Shown: in pieces, positions 1-7,146 of the stretch | Numbering within the stretch: the first letter of the stretch is position 1 | Layout: the number at the start of each line of letters is the position of its first letter | DNA from: Paracoccus denitrificans | Lineage (GTDB): Bacteria > Pseudomonadota > Alphaproteobacteria > Rhodobacterales > Rhodobacteraceae | Assembly (NCBI GenBank): GCA_003240735.1 | Contig: QFNE01000034.1 | Span: 1-18,795, forward strand | Length of the DNA: 18,795 nt | Direction of reading: 5' to 3' | Notes under the pieces: generated by a model | Seen by the model: only the letters and a program-made list of their open reading frames with translations | The model's database searches: none | Told to the model about the DNA's origin: nothing | Made by a program: the position numbers and the translations under genes

Positions 1-623
1 TAGAGCGGGACGGCGATGGACCGCAGCCCAAGCTCAACCTCTTGATCGATCACCGTAAAGCAGTCGCTGCGTGCGGCGGCGATGCGGGCCATGATGTCAT
101 CCACCGATGTCAGGCTGTGGGTCGTGCGCGGCGTCAGGTTTGACCGTTCGACAACCGCCCGGGCGTCGGCTTCTGGGAGTGCCGCCAGAAGGATGCGACC
201 CATCGACGTGGAGTGCGCCGGCAACCGTGATCCCGGCATCAGCCCAATGGACATTACCCGTCGCTGCGCTGCGCGCGCGATATACACAATGTCCGTGTCG
301 TCCAGGATCGATACCGATGTCGACTGGCCGATCTGTTCGGAGAGTTGTTCCAACCACGGCTGGACGATCTGGGCCAAGGGCAGGGCGGCCAATGCGCCCA
401 TCCCCAGCCGCAGCACGCGTGCGGTAAGCGAAAAGAACTTGCCGTCATATGTTGCATATCCCGCGTGATGGAGCGTCAACAGGCACCGCCGGGCTGTGGC
501 GCGGTCAAGCCCTGTCGCTTCGGCGACCTGCGCGATGGACATGCGGGGATGATCGGCGCTGAACGCCTCGATCACATGCAGGCCCTTGGTCAATGACGCG
601 ATCAGGTCGGTTTTGTTCACCAT
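1..623 (-). CDS. pcaR: IclR-family transcriptional regulator PcaR (partial, C-terminus off the window)
   Basis: About 207 residues are readable from an ATG at 623-621; the frame runs off the left edge. The N-terminus carries an IclR winged helix-turn-helix at about residues 5-55, including IAQVAEATGLDRATARRCL. The effector-binding half follows, with PLAQIVQPWLEQLSEQIG, MSIGLMPGSRLPAHSTSMGR and DQEVELGLRSIAVPL, which are typical of the PcaR/PcaU/PobR branch. Members of this branch respond to beta-ketoadipate-pathway intermediates. The gene diverges from pcaIJF, the usual place for an activator of that operon. No good Shine-Dalgarno precedes the ATG; a GTG is the next codon and could be the true start. 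The assignment to PcaR rather than PobR rests on the neighbours and is inference; IclR membership is firm. Confidence 0.88.
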   Translation of the reverse strand, partial: MVNKTDLIASLTKGLHVIEAFSADHPRMSIAQVAEATGLDRATARRCLLTLHHAGYATYDGKFFSLTARVLRLGMGALAALPLAQIVQPWLEQLSEQIGQSTSVSILDDTDIVYIARAAQRRVMSIGLMPGSRLPAHSTSMGRILLAALPEADARAVVERSNLTPRTTHSLTSVDDIMARIAAARSDCFTVIDQEVELGLRSIAVPL

Positions 624-653
624 GCGCACGGGATTGAACGCGATGTGAACAAA
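612..653. promoter_or_regulatory. Candidate PcaR operator: TTTGTTCAC / GTGAACAAA inverted repeat with a third half-site
   Basis: The pcaR-pcaI gap contains a perfect 9-base inverted repeat, TTTGTTCAC at 612-620 and GTGAACAAA at 645-653. A third TTGAAC half-site lies at 634-639. The spacing between the TGAAC cores at 635-639 and 646-650 is 11 bases, about one helical turn. The left arm lies inside pcaR codons 2-4. IclR regulators of this group are known to bind short repeats between regulator and target; that this is the actual site is inference. No strong -35/-10 pair could be assigned, though TTGAAC at 634-639 could serve as a -35 for pcaI. Confidence 0.4.
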
Positions 654-729
654 GGTCAAGAAGCGCACGCCAACGATGGCTGAGCCGTGCGGCAAGGCAT
701 ATCTTTCGGCCATCAAAGAGGAGAGAGCC

Positions 730-1464
730 ATGGACAAGCGCATCGCTACCGTGGCCGAGGCGGTTCAGGACATTCCTGACGGCGCGTCGGTCATGATCGG
801 GGGCTTTGGCGGGTCAGGCGCGCCGATCGAGTTGATCCACGCGTTGATCGACCGATATCTGGCGACCGGCAGCCCCAAGAACCTGACCATCATCAATAAC
901 AACGCCGGGAACGGTCACGTCGGCATCGCTGCGCTGATCGAACAGGGCATGGTCGCCAAGATGATCTGTTCGTTCCCCCGTTCCGCCGACCCGCGCGTCT
1001 TTACCGAACGCTATCAGGCCGGTGAGATAGAGCTGGAGCTAGTCCCTCAGGGGACGCTGGCCGAGCGCATCCGGGCGGGCGGGGCCGGTATTCCGGCGTT
1101 CTATACCCCGACGTCGTTCGGGACAGAACTGGCCAAAGGCAAGCCGGTACAGGAATTCGACGGTCGCAGCTATGTCCAGGAACGCTGGCTGAAGGCGGAC
1201 TTTGCGCTGATCAAGGCGGAAACGGGCGACACCATGGGCAACCTGACCTATCGCATGGCGGCGCGCAACTTTGCGCCCCTGATGGCGATGGCCGCCGCCC
1301 GAACCGTCGCGCAGGTCAGCCACGCGGTCGAGGCGGGCGGCATCGACCCCGAAGTCGTGGTGACGCCCGGCATCTTTGTGGATGCGATCGTCGAGGTTGC
1401 CAATCCCGCACAGGAAGAGGCGCTGAACCGCGCCGATGCCCATTACCCTGAGGTGACAGCATGA
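730..1464 (+). CDS. pcaI: 3-oxoadipate CoA-transferase subunit A
   Basis: The product is 244 residues, the usual size of the alpha subunit of the heterodimeric class I CoA-transferases. With PcaJ it moves CoA from succinyl-CoA to 3-oxoadipate, giving 3-oxoadipyl-CoA. Residues 22-37 read MIGGFGGSGAPIELIH, the glycine-rich signature of the A subunit. The start at 730 is chosen because GAGGAGAG lies just upstream with good spacing and because the sequence MDKRIATVAEAV matches the family N-terminus; the frame is open to 676 without an equally good site. The stop overlaps the pcaJ start by four bases (ATGA), indicating translational coupling. Paralogues acting on acetoacetate exist, but the pcaF and pcaR neighbours favour 3-oxoadipate. 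Confidence 0.92.
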   Translation: MDKRIATVAEAVQDIPDGASVMIGGFGGSGAPIELIHALIDRYLATGSPKNLTIINNNAGNGHVGIAALIEQGMVAKMICSFPRSADPRVFTERYQAGEIELELVPQGTLAERIRAGGAGIPAFYTPTSFGTELAKGKPVQEFDGRSYVQERWLKADFALIKAETGDTMGNLTYRMAARNFAPLMAMAAARTVAQVSHAVEAGGIDPEVVVTPGIFVDAIVEVANPAQEEALNRADAHYPEVTA

Positions 1465-2135
1465 CCGAGGCAAAGCTGACCAACGCGCAGATCGCATGGC
1501 GGGCCGCGCAGGATATTCAGGACGGCGCCTATGTGAACCTTGGCATCGGGTTTCCCGAAATGGTCGCGCGCTTTCAGCCCAAGGGGCGGCAGGCGATCTT
1601 TCACACCGAAAACGGCATCCTTGGCTTTGGCGAGGCACCACCCCCGGGGGAAGAGGACTGGGACCTGATCAACGCGGGCAAGAAGGCTGTCACGTTGAAG
1701 CCCGGCACCGCGTTTTTCCACCATGCCGACAGCTTTGCGATGGTGCGCGGCGGTCATCTGGATGTGGCGATTTTGGGTGCCTATCAGGTTGCGCAGAACG
1801 GCGATCTTGCCAATTGGTCCACAGGTCCCAAGGGCGTCCCGGCCGTTGGCGGGGCGATGGATCTGGTCCACGGCGCAAAACGCGTCGCCGTTATCACAGA
1901 CCACGTGACCAAGGACGGCAAGCCCAAGCTGGTGCAGGAATGCACGCTGCCGCTGACAGGGGTCGGATGCGTGACACGTGTCTATACCTCGCTGGCGGTG
2001 GTCGACATCAAGGACGGCCATTTTGTCCTGATCGAAAAGCTGCCCCAGATCTCCCTTGACGAGCTGCAATCGCTGACCGGCGCCACGCTGAACGTGGACG
2101 GCGATGTCGGCGACCTGATCACACCCGAGGTTTAA
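1461..2135 (+). CDS. pcaJ: 3-oxoadipate CoA-transferase subunit B
   Basis: The product is 224 residues, the beta subunit partner of PcaI. It carries the CoA-transferase signature TENGILGFG, with Glu50 as the expected catalytic residue that forms the acyl-CoA thioester intermediate. NLGIGFPE at residues 26-33 and the downstream LKPGTAFFHHADSFAM and GGHLDVAILGAYQV segments are typical of SCOT-like B subunits. The start overlaps the pcaI stop (ATGA), and the stop is separated from the pcaF ATG by one base. The three genes therefore look like one translationally coupled operon under PcaR. Nothing is truncated. Confidence 0.93.
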   Translation: MTEAKLTNAQIAWRAAQDIQDGAYVNLGIGFPEMVARFQPKGRQAIFHTENGILGFGEAPPPGEEDWDLINAGKKAVTLKPGTAFFHHADSFAMVRGGHLDVAILGAYQVAQNGDLANWSTGPKGVPAVGGAMDLVHGAKRVAVITDHVTKDGKPKLVQECTLPLTGVGCVTRVYTSLAVVDIKDGHFVLIEKLPQISLDELQSLTGATLNVDGDVGDLITPEV

Positions 2136-2136
2136 G

Positions 2137-3339
2137 ATGACCGACGTTTTTATCTGCGACTATATCCGGACGCCCATAGGTCGCTTTGGCGGCGCGCTTT
2201 CCAGCGTGCGCGCCGATGATCTGGGCGCAATTCCACTACGTGCACTGATCGAACGCAATGCTGGCGTGGACTGGCAGGCGGTCGACGATGTGATCTTCGG
2301 CTGTGCCAATCAGGCCGGAGAGGACAACCGTGACGTCGCCCGCATGTCGCTGCTGCTGGCAGGTCTGCCGGTCGACGTGCCGGGGACCACAATCAACCGG
2401 CTTTGCGGCTCGGGCATGGATGCGATCATCACTGCGGCACGCGCCATCAAGGCAGGTGAGGCCGAGCTGATGATTGCGGGCGGGGTCGAGTCGATGTCGC
2501 GGGCGCCGTTTGTGATGCCCAAGGCCGAAACCGCATTCAGCCGCGACAACGCGGTCTATGACACGACCATCGGCTGGCGGTTCGTGAACCCGGTCATGCA
2601 AGCCGAATACGGCGTCGATTCGATGCCGGAAACGGCTGAGAACGTGGCAGAGGATTTCAACGTGAACCGGGTGGATCAGGACGCGTTCGCGCTCCGCTCT
2701 CAGGAAAAGGCGGCGGCGGCTCAGGCAAACGGACGGCTGGCGCAGGAAATCACGCCGGTGACGATCCCGCAGCGGAAGGGTGATCCCAAGGTCGTCGACC
2801 GGGACGAACATCCCCGTGCGACCACGCTGGATGCGCTGGCGGCGCTGAAAACGCCGTTCCGCAAGGGCGGAGCCGTGACGGCGGGCAATGCGTCCGGCGT
2901 CAACGACGGCGCGGCCGCGCTGATCATCGCCAGCGCGGATGCCGCCAAACGTCACGGCCTGACGCCCATCGCCCGGATCTTGGGTGGCGCGGTTGCGGGC
3001 GTTCCCCCGCGCATCATGGGGTTCGGACCGGCACCGGCGTCGAAAAAGCTGATGGCCCGGCTTGGACTGACCCAGCAGGATTTCGACGTTATCGAGCTGA
3101 ACGAAGCGTTCGCGAGCCAAGGTCTTGCCACGCTGCGCGATCTTGGGATCGCGGACGACGATCCTCGCGTGAACCCCAACGGCGGCGCGATTGCTTTGGG
3201 CCATCCGCTGGGTATGTCGGGGGCGCGTATCACCGGCACCGCGGCGCTGGAGCTGCAAAAGACCGGGGGCGCCCGCGCGCTTGCTACGATGTGCATCGGC
3301 GTCGGTCAGGGCATCGCCATCGCGCTGGAGCGCGTGTGA
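2137..3339 (+). CDS. pcaF: 3-oxoadipyl-CoA thiolase
   Basis: This is a full-length 400-residue thiolase. It cleaves 3-oxoadipyl-CoA with CoA to succinyl-CoA and acetyl-CoA, the last step of the pathway. The nucleophile Cys90 lies in NRLCGSGMDAI. The NEAFASQ motif is at residues 322-328, His356 lies in GGAIALGHPLGMSGAR, and the second catalytic Cys386 is in MCIGVGQG. It begins one base after the pcaJ stop and ends the pcaIJF operon. Thiolases of fatty-acid oxidation or PHB synthesis share the fold, so the substrate is assigned from the operon and from the PcaF-like N-terminus FICDYIRTPIGRFGG. Confidence 0.93.
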   Translation: MTDVFICDYIRTPIGRFGGALSSVRADDLGAIPLRALIERNAGVDWQAVDDVIFGCANQAGEDNRDVARMSLLLAGLPVDVPGTTINRLCGSGMDAIITAARAIKAGEAELMIAGGVESMSRAPFVMPKAETAFSRDNAVYDTTIGWRFVNPVMQAEYGVDSMPETAENVAEDFNVNRVDQDAFALRSQEKAAAAQANGRLAQEITPVTIPQRKGDPKVVDRDEHPRATTLDALAALKTPFRKGGAVTAGNASGVNDGAAALIIASADAAKRHGLTPIARILGGAVAGVPPRIMGFGPAPASKKLMARLGLTQQDFDVIELNEAFASQGLATLRDLGIADDDPRVNPNGGAIALGHPLGMSGARITGTAALELQKTGGARALATMCIGVGQGIAIALERV

Positions 3340-3348
3340 CACCATCCG

Positions 3349-3370
3349 GGCGGCGCTGAAAGGCGTCGCC
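3349..3370. terminator. Possible shared terminator hairpin between convergent pcaF and pcaB
   Basis: The 33-base gap between the two stop codons contains GGCGGCG at 3349-3355 and CGTCGCC at 3364-3370. These pair over seven positions with one G-U, around an 8-base loop. No T-run follows on either strand, so this is a weak candidate for an intrinsic terminator; its position between two convergent operons is the main argument. Confidence 0.3.
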
Positions 3371-3372
3371 TG

Positions 3373-4431
3373 TCAGTCTGGCTCTCCGATCCGGGTAATC
3401 TGTTGGGTCAGCGTCAGGGCGACGGACAGCGCGCGTCCTGTGGCTTGCGCCATCTGGGGCAGGGTCATCCACTCCAACGCCCAGGCGGCGCCCGAACGCT
3501 CCTGTTCGTGGATCATGGCTTGATACACCGCACTGATCTGGACCGCGTTGAACCGGCCGAGCGTGACCAGCAGTTCCGCCAGAACGGGGTTCTGCTTGTG
3601 CGGCATCGCCGATGACGCGCCGCCGCCGCTGAGTGCAATCTCGGATATGCCCTGCTGCGTCATCAGGGCAATGTCCTGACCCATCTTGCCGAGCGTACCT
3701 GTGACCATGGCAAGGATGCTGGCGAATTCGGCCACACCGTCCCGCATCGCGTGCCACGCGCGGGTCGGGTCTTCCAGACCCAGCGCCTGCGCCATGTCGG
3801 CGGCGATGGTATCGGCATGGGGGCCAAGATCGTGACGGTCACCTGACGCCCCGCCAAGCTGCAGCCGGGCAATGCGGGGGCGTGCTTCGGCAATACGCGC
3901 GCGATGGTCGGCCAGGGGCAGCAGCCATGTAGCGACCCGGTCGCCCACGGTAATCGGCGTCGCCGCCTGCATCCGTGTGCGACCCATCAGCGGCGCAGCG
4001 CCCCACCGGTCTGTCACCTTTGCCAGCACCGATTGCAGCGCAATAAGGCGGTCATCGATCAGCACCAGCGTGTTACGCATCGCCAGCGCCGTGGCCGTGT
4101 CGATGACGTCCTGAGAGGTCGCGCCCGCATGAACTGCGCCCGAGGCGTCACCGGCAGCGGCCTTCAACTGCGTGACCAGTGCTGGCACCACCACGCCGTC
4201 CTTGGCGGTCCCAGCGCGCAAGGGCCCCATGTCCAGCGTCGCCTCTTCGATTGCACCAGCCGCCTGATCCGCCATGTGCAGATCGAAATGTCCGGCACGT
4301 CCGCCTGCGCGGCTGAACGCCGACTCAAAGGACAGCATCGCCTGCAATTGCGCGTCAGCCGACCAGAGCGAAGCCGTTTCGGCGTCGGCGAACAGGCCGC
4401 CAAGCCACGGGTGATCAAAGACGTCGGTCAT
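3373..4431 (-). CDS. pcaB: 3-carboxy-cis,cis-muconate cycloisomerase
   Basis: The product is 352 residues and belongs to the fumarase/aspartase superfamily. It lactonises 3-carboxy-cis,cis-muconate, the product of protocatechuate 3,4-dioxygenase, to 4-carboxymuconolactone. The superfamily signature GGGASSAMPHKQNP is at about residues 269-282. The second conserved region HAGATSQDVIDTA is at about 101-113. The length agrees with the shorter alphaproteobacterial PcaB form. The ATG at 4431 shares its A with the TGA stop of pcaG (TGATG), so it is coupled to that gene. It is the last gene of the pcaCHGB run and converges on pcaF. Confidence 0.92.
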   Translation of the reverse strand: MTDVFDHPWLGGLFADAETASLWSADAQLQAMLSFESAFSRAGGRAGHFDLHMADQAAGAIEEATLDMGPLRAGTAKDGVVVPALVTQLKAAAGDASGAVHAGATSQDVIDTATALAMRNTLVLIDDRLIALQSVLAKVTDRWGAAPLMGRTRMQAATPITVGDRVATWLLPLADHRARIAEARPRIARLQLGGASGDRHDLGPHADTIAADMAQALGLEDPTRAWHAMRDGVAEFASILAMVTGTLGKMGQDIALMTQQGISEIALSGGGASSAMPHKQNPVLAELLVTLGRFNAVQISAVYQAMIHEQERSGAAWALEWMTLPQMAQATGRALSVALTLTQQITRIGEPD

Positions 4432-5030
4432 CAGATATCCAGAAAGACCGTCTCGCCCGGACCCTGCAGGCGAATGTCGAAGCGGTACTTCCCCTCACCG
4501 GTCTTCTTGGCGATCAGCGTCTCGACCCGCGGGCGCTGTTCGATGCGGGCCAGAAGGGGGTCGCCCTCATTATCCTCATCCTCGAAATAGATGCGGGTTT
4601 GCAGACCGATGTTGATCCCGCGTGACACGATCCACAACGAGATGTGGGGCGCAAACGCACGACCATAACGGGACGGGGTCGGCCCTGGTTTTACGGTGCG
4701 CAGAGTAAATTCGCCCGTCTCTGCATCGGCGGCAAAACGGCAGAAACCGTTGACAGCGGGGTCGGCGCCTTCCTGCCCCGCGAACCGCCCATTGGCGTCA
4801 GCCTGCCAACTTTCGATCATCGCGTCACGCAGCGCCCAACCCGTTCCATCAAAAACCGAGCCGACGATTTCGATCACATCGCCCTTCGGCTCTCCTGACA
4901 GGGGCGAGGTGCCGATCTCTTCGTAGTACGTTCCGGGGTTTCCGGCATAGGTGGGCATCAGGCCGATATGGACATAGGGGCCCGCGGTCTGCGACGCGCT
5001 TTCGGTCAGTTCATGAAGTTTCTGGACCAT
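4431..5030 (-). CDS. pcaG: Protocatechuate 3,4-dioxygenase alpha subunit
   Basis: The product is 199 residues, close to the roughly 200 of known alpha subunits. The enzyme opens the protocatechuate ring between the two hydroxyls; the alpha chain supplies part of the substrate pocket and the beta chain the iron. SQTAGPYVHIG at residues 13-23 contains Tyr19, the counterpart of alpha Tyr16 of Pseudomonas putida. SRGIN contains Arg137, the counterpart of alpha Arg133, which binds the substrate carboxylate. The ATG at 5030 is used because the protein aligns from MVQKLHELTES; the frame extends to 5105 but only over pcaH coding sequence. It starts one base after the pcaH stop. This gene looks intact even though its partner pcaH is damaged. 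Confidence 0.92.
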   Translation of the reverse strand: MVQKLHELTESASQTAGPYVHIGLMPTYAGNPGTYYEEIGTSPLSGEPKGDVIEIVGSVFDGTGWALRDAMIESWQADANGRFAGQEGADPAVNGFCRFAADAETGEFTLRTVKPGPTPSRYGRAFAPHISLWIVSRGINIGLQTRIYFEDEDNEGDPLLARIEQRPRVETLIAKKTGEGKYRFDIRLQGPGETVFLDI

Positions 5031-5031
5031 C

Positions 5032-5650
5032 TCACATCCCCTCCAGCTTGTTTTCGAACATCGTCTGGCGACGACCGCGCAACACGATGTCGAACTTGTA
5101 GGCAAGGAAATCCAGCGGTTTGGATGCCTGCATGTCCAGCGGCGCGACCAGCGCGTCCAGCTGGGACCGCTTTTTCACCGTCGCGGCGATGGGGCAGCGG
5201 TCGATCAGCGGGTCGCCTTCGAAATACATCTGGGTGATCAGCCGCTGACCGAATGCATTGCCGAAGACCGATACATGAATGTGCATCGGGCGCCAGTCAT
5301 TGCCGCGGTTGGGCCACGGATACGCGCCCGGACGGATCGTCAGGAACTGATAGTAACCGTTGTCGTCAGTCATCGTCCGTCCACAACCGCCGAAGTTGGG
5401 GTCCAGCGGTGCCAGATAGCTGTCCTTCTTGTGGCGATACCGGCCACCCGCGTTTGCCTGCCAGATCTCGACCAACGTGTTCACGACCGGTCGCGCATTT
5501 TCGTCCAGCACCCGACCGTGGACCAGAATGCGCTCGCCCACGGCCGGCGCGGCACCCTTGGTCCAGTTCAAGATCAGGTTGTTGTCGAGCGCGCCAAGCT
5601 GGCGGATGCGCGTCACGGTTACGCGGGATAAGCGGGCCTTGGTCGGTCAT
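5032..5650 (-). pseudogene. pcaH: Protocatechuate 3,4-dioxygenase beta subunit, with an apparent 5' deletion and frameshift
   Basis: The C-terminal 194 codons (5616-5032) are a clear beta subunit. Counted from a GTG at 5616, the iron ligands are Tyr60 (GGRYRHKK), Tyr99 (GAYPW), and His112 and His114 (RPMHIH), with LRGRRQTMFEN at the end. The N-terminus is wrong. The coupled ATG at 5650, which overlaps the pcaC stop as ATGA, reads MTDQGPLIPRNRDAHPPA, a proper PcaH start. It then continues out of frame to a stop at 5366. The correct frame resumes at LGALDNNLILNW, about 5598. Against P. putida PcaH as I remember it, the region matching residues 20-55 is missing, about 110 bases. The GTG at 5616 has no visible Shine-Dalgarno. 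A shortened product is possible, but I read this as a recent lesion or an assembly error. Confidence 0.8.
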
Positions 5651-6030
5651 TCGGATGCCGCCTCCATTTCGGCAAAGGTCTGTTTCGCCAGTTTGATGGC
5701 GTGGTTCGCACGCGGCACGCCGGCATAGATGGCGACGTGCTGAAACGCCTCCATCACGTCGCGGGGGCTGGCGCCTGTTCGTGCCGTCGCGCGGATATGC
5801 ATGGGGATTTCTTCGAAGTTTCCGGTCGCCGCCAGAAGGGCAAGCGTCAGCATCGACCTTTCGCGGCGGGTGATCGCGTCAGAGGCCCAGACGGTACCCC
5901 ATGCGGATTCGGTGATCAGGTCTTGGAACGGCTGGTCAAGCTCACTCGCGGCGCCGCTGGCGCGGTCGACATGGGTGTCACCCAGAACCTCGCGCCGGGT
6001 TTTCATTCCAGCGGCATGGCGGTCAGGCAT
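5647..6030 (-). CDS. pcaC: 4-carboxymuconolactone decarboxylase
   Basis: The product is 127 residues, the usual size for a stand-alone PcaC. It decarboxylates 4-carboxymuconolactone to 3-oxoadipate enol-lactone. The CMD-family core is visible as AWGTVWASDAITRRERSMLTLALLA, then EIPMHIRATARTGASPRDVMEAFQHVAIYAGVPRANHAI. The start at 6030 follows AAAGGA with suitable spacing; an in-frame Met nine codons later (MKTRREVLGD) is a weaker alternative. The stop overlaps the pcaH ATG at 5650. It is first in the minus-strand pca operon, where pcaD would usually precede it. It is not fused to PcaD as in PcaL proteins. Confidence 0.93.
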   Translation of the reverse strand: MPDRHAAGMKTRREVLGDTHVDRASGAASELDQPFQDLITESAWGTVWASDAITRRERSMLTLALLAATGNFEEIPMHIRATARTGASPRDVMEAFQHVAIYAGVPRANHAIKLAKQTFAEMEAASE

Positions 6031-6106
6031 CGGGCGGTCCTTTCAGTTCGTTGACTGGGGTGTGCGAACGGGGGCTGCGGCGGTGACCGCCTTCTCCTCT
6101 CCCCAT
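6023..6106 (-). CDS. Short leader frame upstream of and overlapping pcaC (27 codons), possible leader peptide or pcaD remnant
   Basis: An ATG at 6106 is preceded by GGAGGAG (6119-6113) six bases away, the best Shine-Dalgarno in this intergenic region. The frame runs 27 codons, beginning MGRGEGGHRRSPRSH and ending NELKGPPDA. It stops at 6025-6023, just inside the pcaC start, giving the overlap ATGCCTGA. That geometry resembles the coupled junctions elsewhere in the operon. The peptide is rich in Arg, Gly and Pro and I do not recognise it. It could be a coupled leader or the scar of a deleted pcaD. Translation is not proven. Confidence 0.35.
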   Translation of the reverse strand: MGRGEGGHRRSPRSHTPVNELKGPPDA

Positions 6107-6154
6107 TCGAAACTCCTCCACCAGAAATATTGCATGACGAATGCCGCGCTGGAA

Positions 6155-6192
6155 ATTATAATTCAGCCAACCGCTCTTAACATACAGGTTAT
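6155..6192 (-). promoter_or_regulatory. pcaC operon promoter with PcaQ-like box
   Basis: On the minus strand, ATAACCTGTATGTTAA at 6192-6177 matches the PcaQ recognition pattern reported for rhizobia (ATAACC-N4-GGTTAA) at 11 of 12 defined bases. A perfect TATAAT lies at 6160-6155, and the box covers the -35 position with 17-base spacing, as expected for a LysR-activated promoter without its own -35. The TATAAT stretch is part of a palindrome, so a -10 for pcaQ at 6157-6162 on the plus strand is also possible. The box then sits in the pcaQ leader, which would fit autoregulation. Confidence 0.55.
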
Positions 6193-6194
6193 GC

Positions 6195-7118
6195 GTGATT
6201 CATAATCACCTTCGCATGCGTCATCTGCGCTGCTTTCTGGAAACGGCGCGACTGGGCAGCCTGACTGCCGCCGCCGAGGCATTGAACGTCAGCCAACCCG
6301 CTGCATCGAAAACGATTCGAGAGTTGGAACAGATCCTCGGCACGCAGCTTTTTGATCGCAGCGGGCGCAAGCTGGTTCTGACGCCAGCCGGGCGCGTTTA
6401 TCAGACCCACGCAGGAACCGCGCTTGCCGATCTGGAACATGCGCAGACGGCCGTGTTGTTCCCGTCGCCCCAGCGACCGCGGCTGCATATCGGTGTACTG
6501 CCGACCGCTGCAACCGGGCTGGTCCCGAGAGCCGCACTGGCGTTTCGGGGGCGCCGCCCTGATGTGATGCTGGACGTAATGACCGGCCCCAACTGGCTTT
6601 TGCTGTCATTGCTGAGAGAAGGGCAACTTGACCTTGTGGTCGGGCGGATGCCGACAGCGGGCAACACGGAATCACTGACGTTCAGGCGGCTTTACTGGGA
6701 ACGCGTGGTACCGGTCGTCCGTATGGGCCACCCATTGCTGGCCCGCGATTGGGATTACGGTCAGCTGTCGGATTTTCCGTTGATGCTGCCGCCGCCGGGC
6801 GCGGTGATATCCGCGTCCGTCCTGGGCTGGTTGCATTCGATCGGGCTGACCGATCCCCAGCCCGCGTTTCAGAACGTATCGCTCGCGTTCGGTCGAGAGG
6901 TTGTTCGTTCGTCAGATACCGTCTGGTTCATATCGGAAGGAGTCATCCGTCCAGAGCTGGACACTGGAACGCTGGCGATTTTACCCATCCGAAACGAGAT
7001 TTTGGGCGGCCCGGTGGGAATTTCGCTGCGCGACGAAGCAGAAATCTCGGCAGAGGCCGCGACAATGATTGATGCGTTGGAGGCCATCGTTGCGCCACCA
7101 CACCATGTGGCAGATTAA
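6195..7118 (+). CDS. pcaQ: LysR-family activator of the pca operon, PcaQ
   Basis: The product is 307 residues from a GTG at 6195, typical of LysR regulators. The winged helix-turn-helix covers about residues 10-66 (GSLTAAAEALNVSQPAASKTIRELEQ, then LFDRSGRKLVLTPAG). The effector domain contains IGVLPTAATGLVPRA and EGQLDLVVGRM, which resemble PcaQ. PcaQ activates the protocatechuate operon in response to carboxymuconate-derived inducers. The GTG start gives MIHNHLRMRHLRCF, the family N-terminal form. An ATG at 6216 is the alternative and would leave the PcaQ-like box clear of the ribosome site. It diverges from pcaC with 164 bases between the starts. Confidence 0.9.
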   Translation: MIHNHLRMRHLRCFLETARLGSLTAAAEALNVSQPAASKTIRELEQILGTQLFDRSGRKLVLTPAGRVYQTHAGTALADLEHAQTAVLFPSPQRPRLHIGVLPTAATGLVPRAALAFRGRRPDVMLDVMTGPNWLLLSLLREGQLDLVVGRMPTAGNTESLTFRRLYWERVVPVVRMGHPLLARDWDYGQLSDFPLMLPPPGAVISASVLGWLHSIGLTDPQPAFQNVSLAFGREVVRSSDTVWFISEGVIRPELDTGTLAILPIRNEILGGPVGISLRDEAEISAEAATMIDALEAIVAPPHHVAD

Positions 7119-7146
7119 CCACTCTTAACGAGACGTTGAGAAGGTT
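7117..7146 (+). terminator. Possible hairpin at the pcaQ stop codon
   Basis: AACC (7117-7120) and TCTTAACG (7123-7130) can pair with CGTTGAGA (7134-7141) and GGTT (7143-7146) around an AGA loop. This gives 12 pairs with one G-T and a small internal loop. It begins in the pcaQ stop codon. No T-run follows, so an intrinsic terminator is only a possibility. The rest of 7147-7239 shows nothing convincing apart from an unsupported 23-codon frame at 7149-7220. Confidence 0.3.

Noticed and set aside
2236..3345. A 369-codon minus-strand frame opposite pcaF
   Set aside because: pcaF has full thiolase motifs on the plus strand; the opposite frame is Arg/His-rich with no recognisable motif.
7115..7130. 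TTAACC-ACTC-TTAACG after pcaQ, considered as a second PcaQ box
   Set aside because: It is a direct rather than inverted arrangement and overlaps the pcaQ stop; it is better explained as part of the hairpin there.
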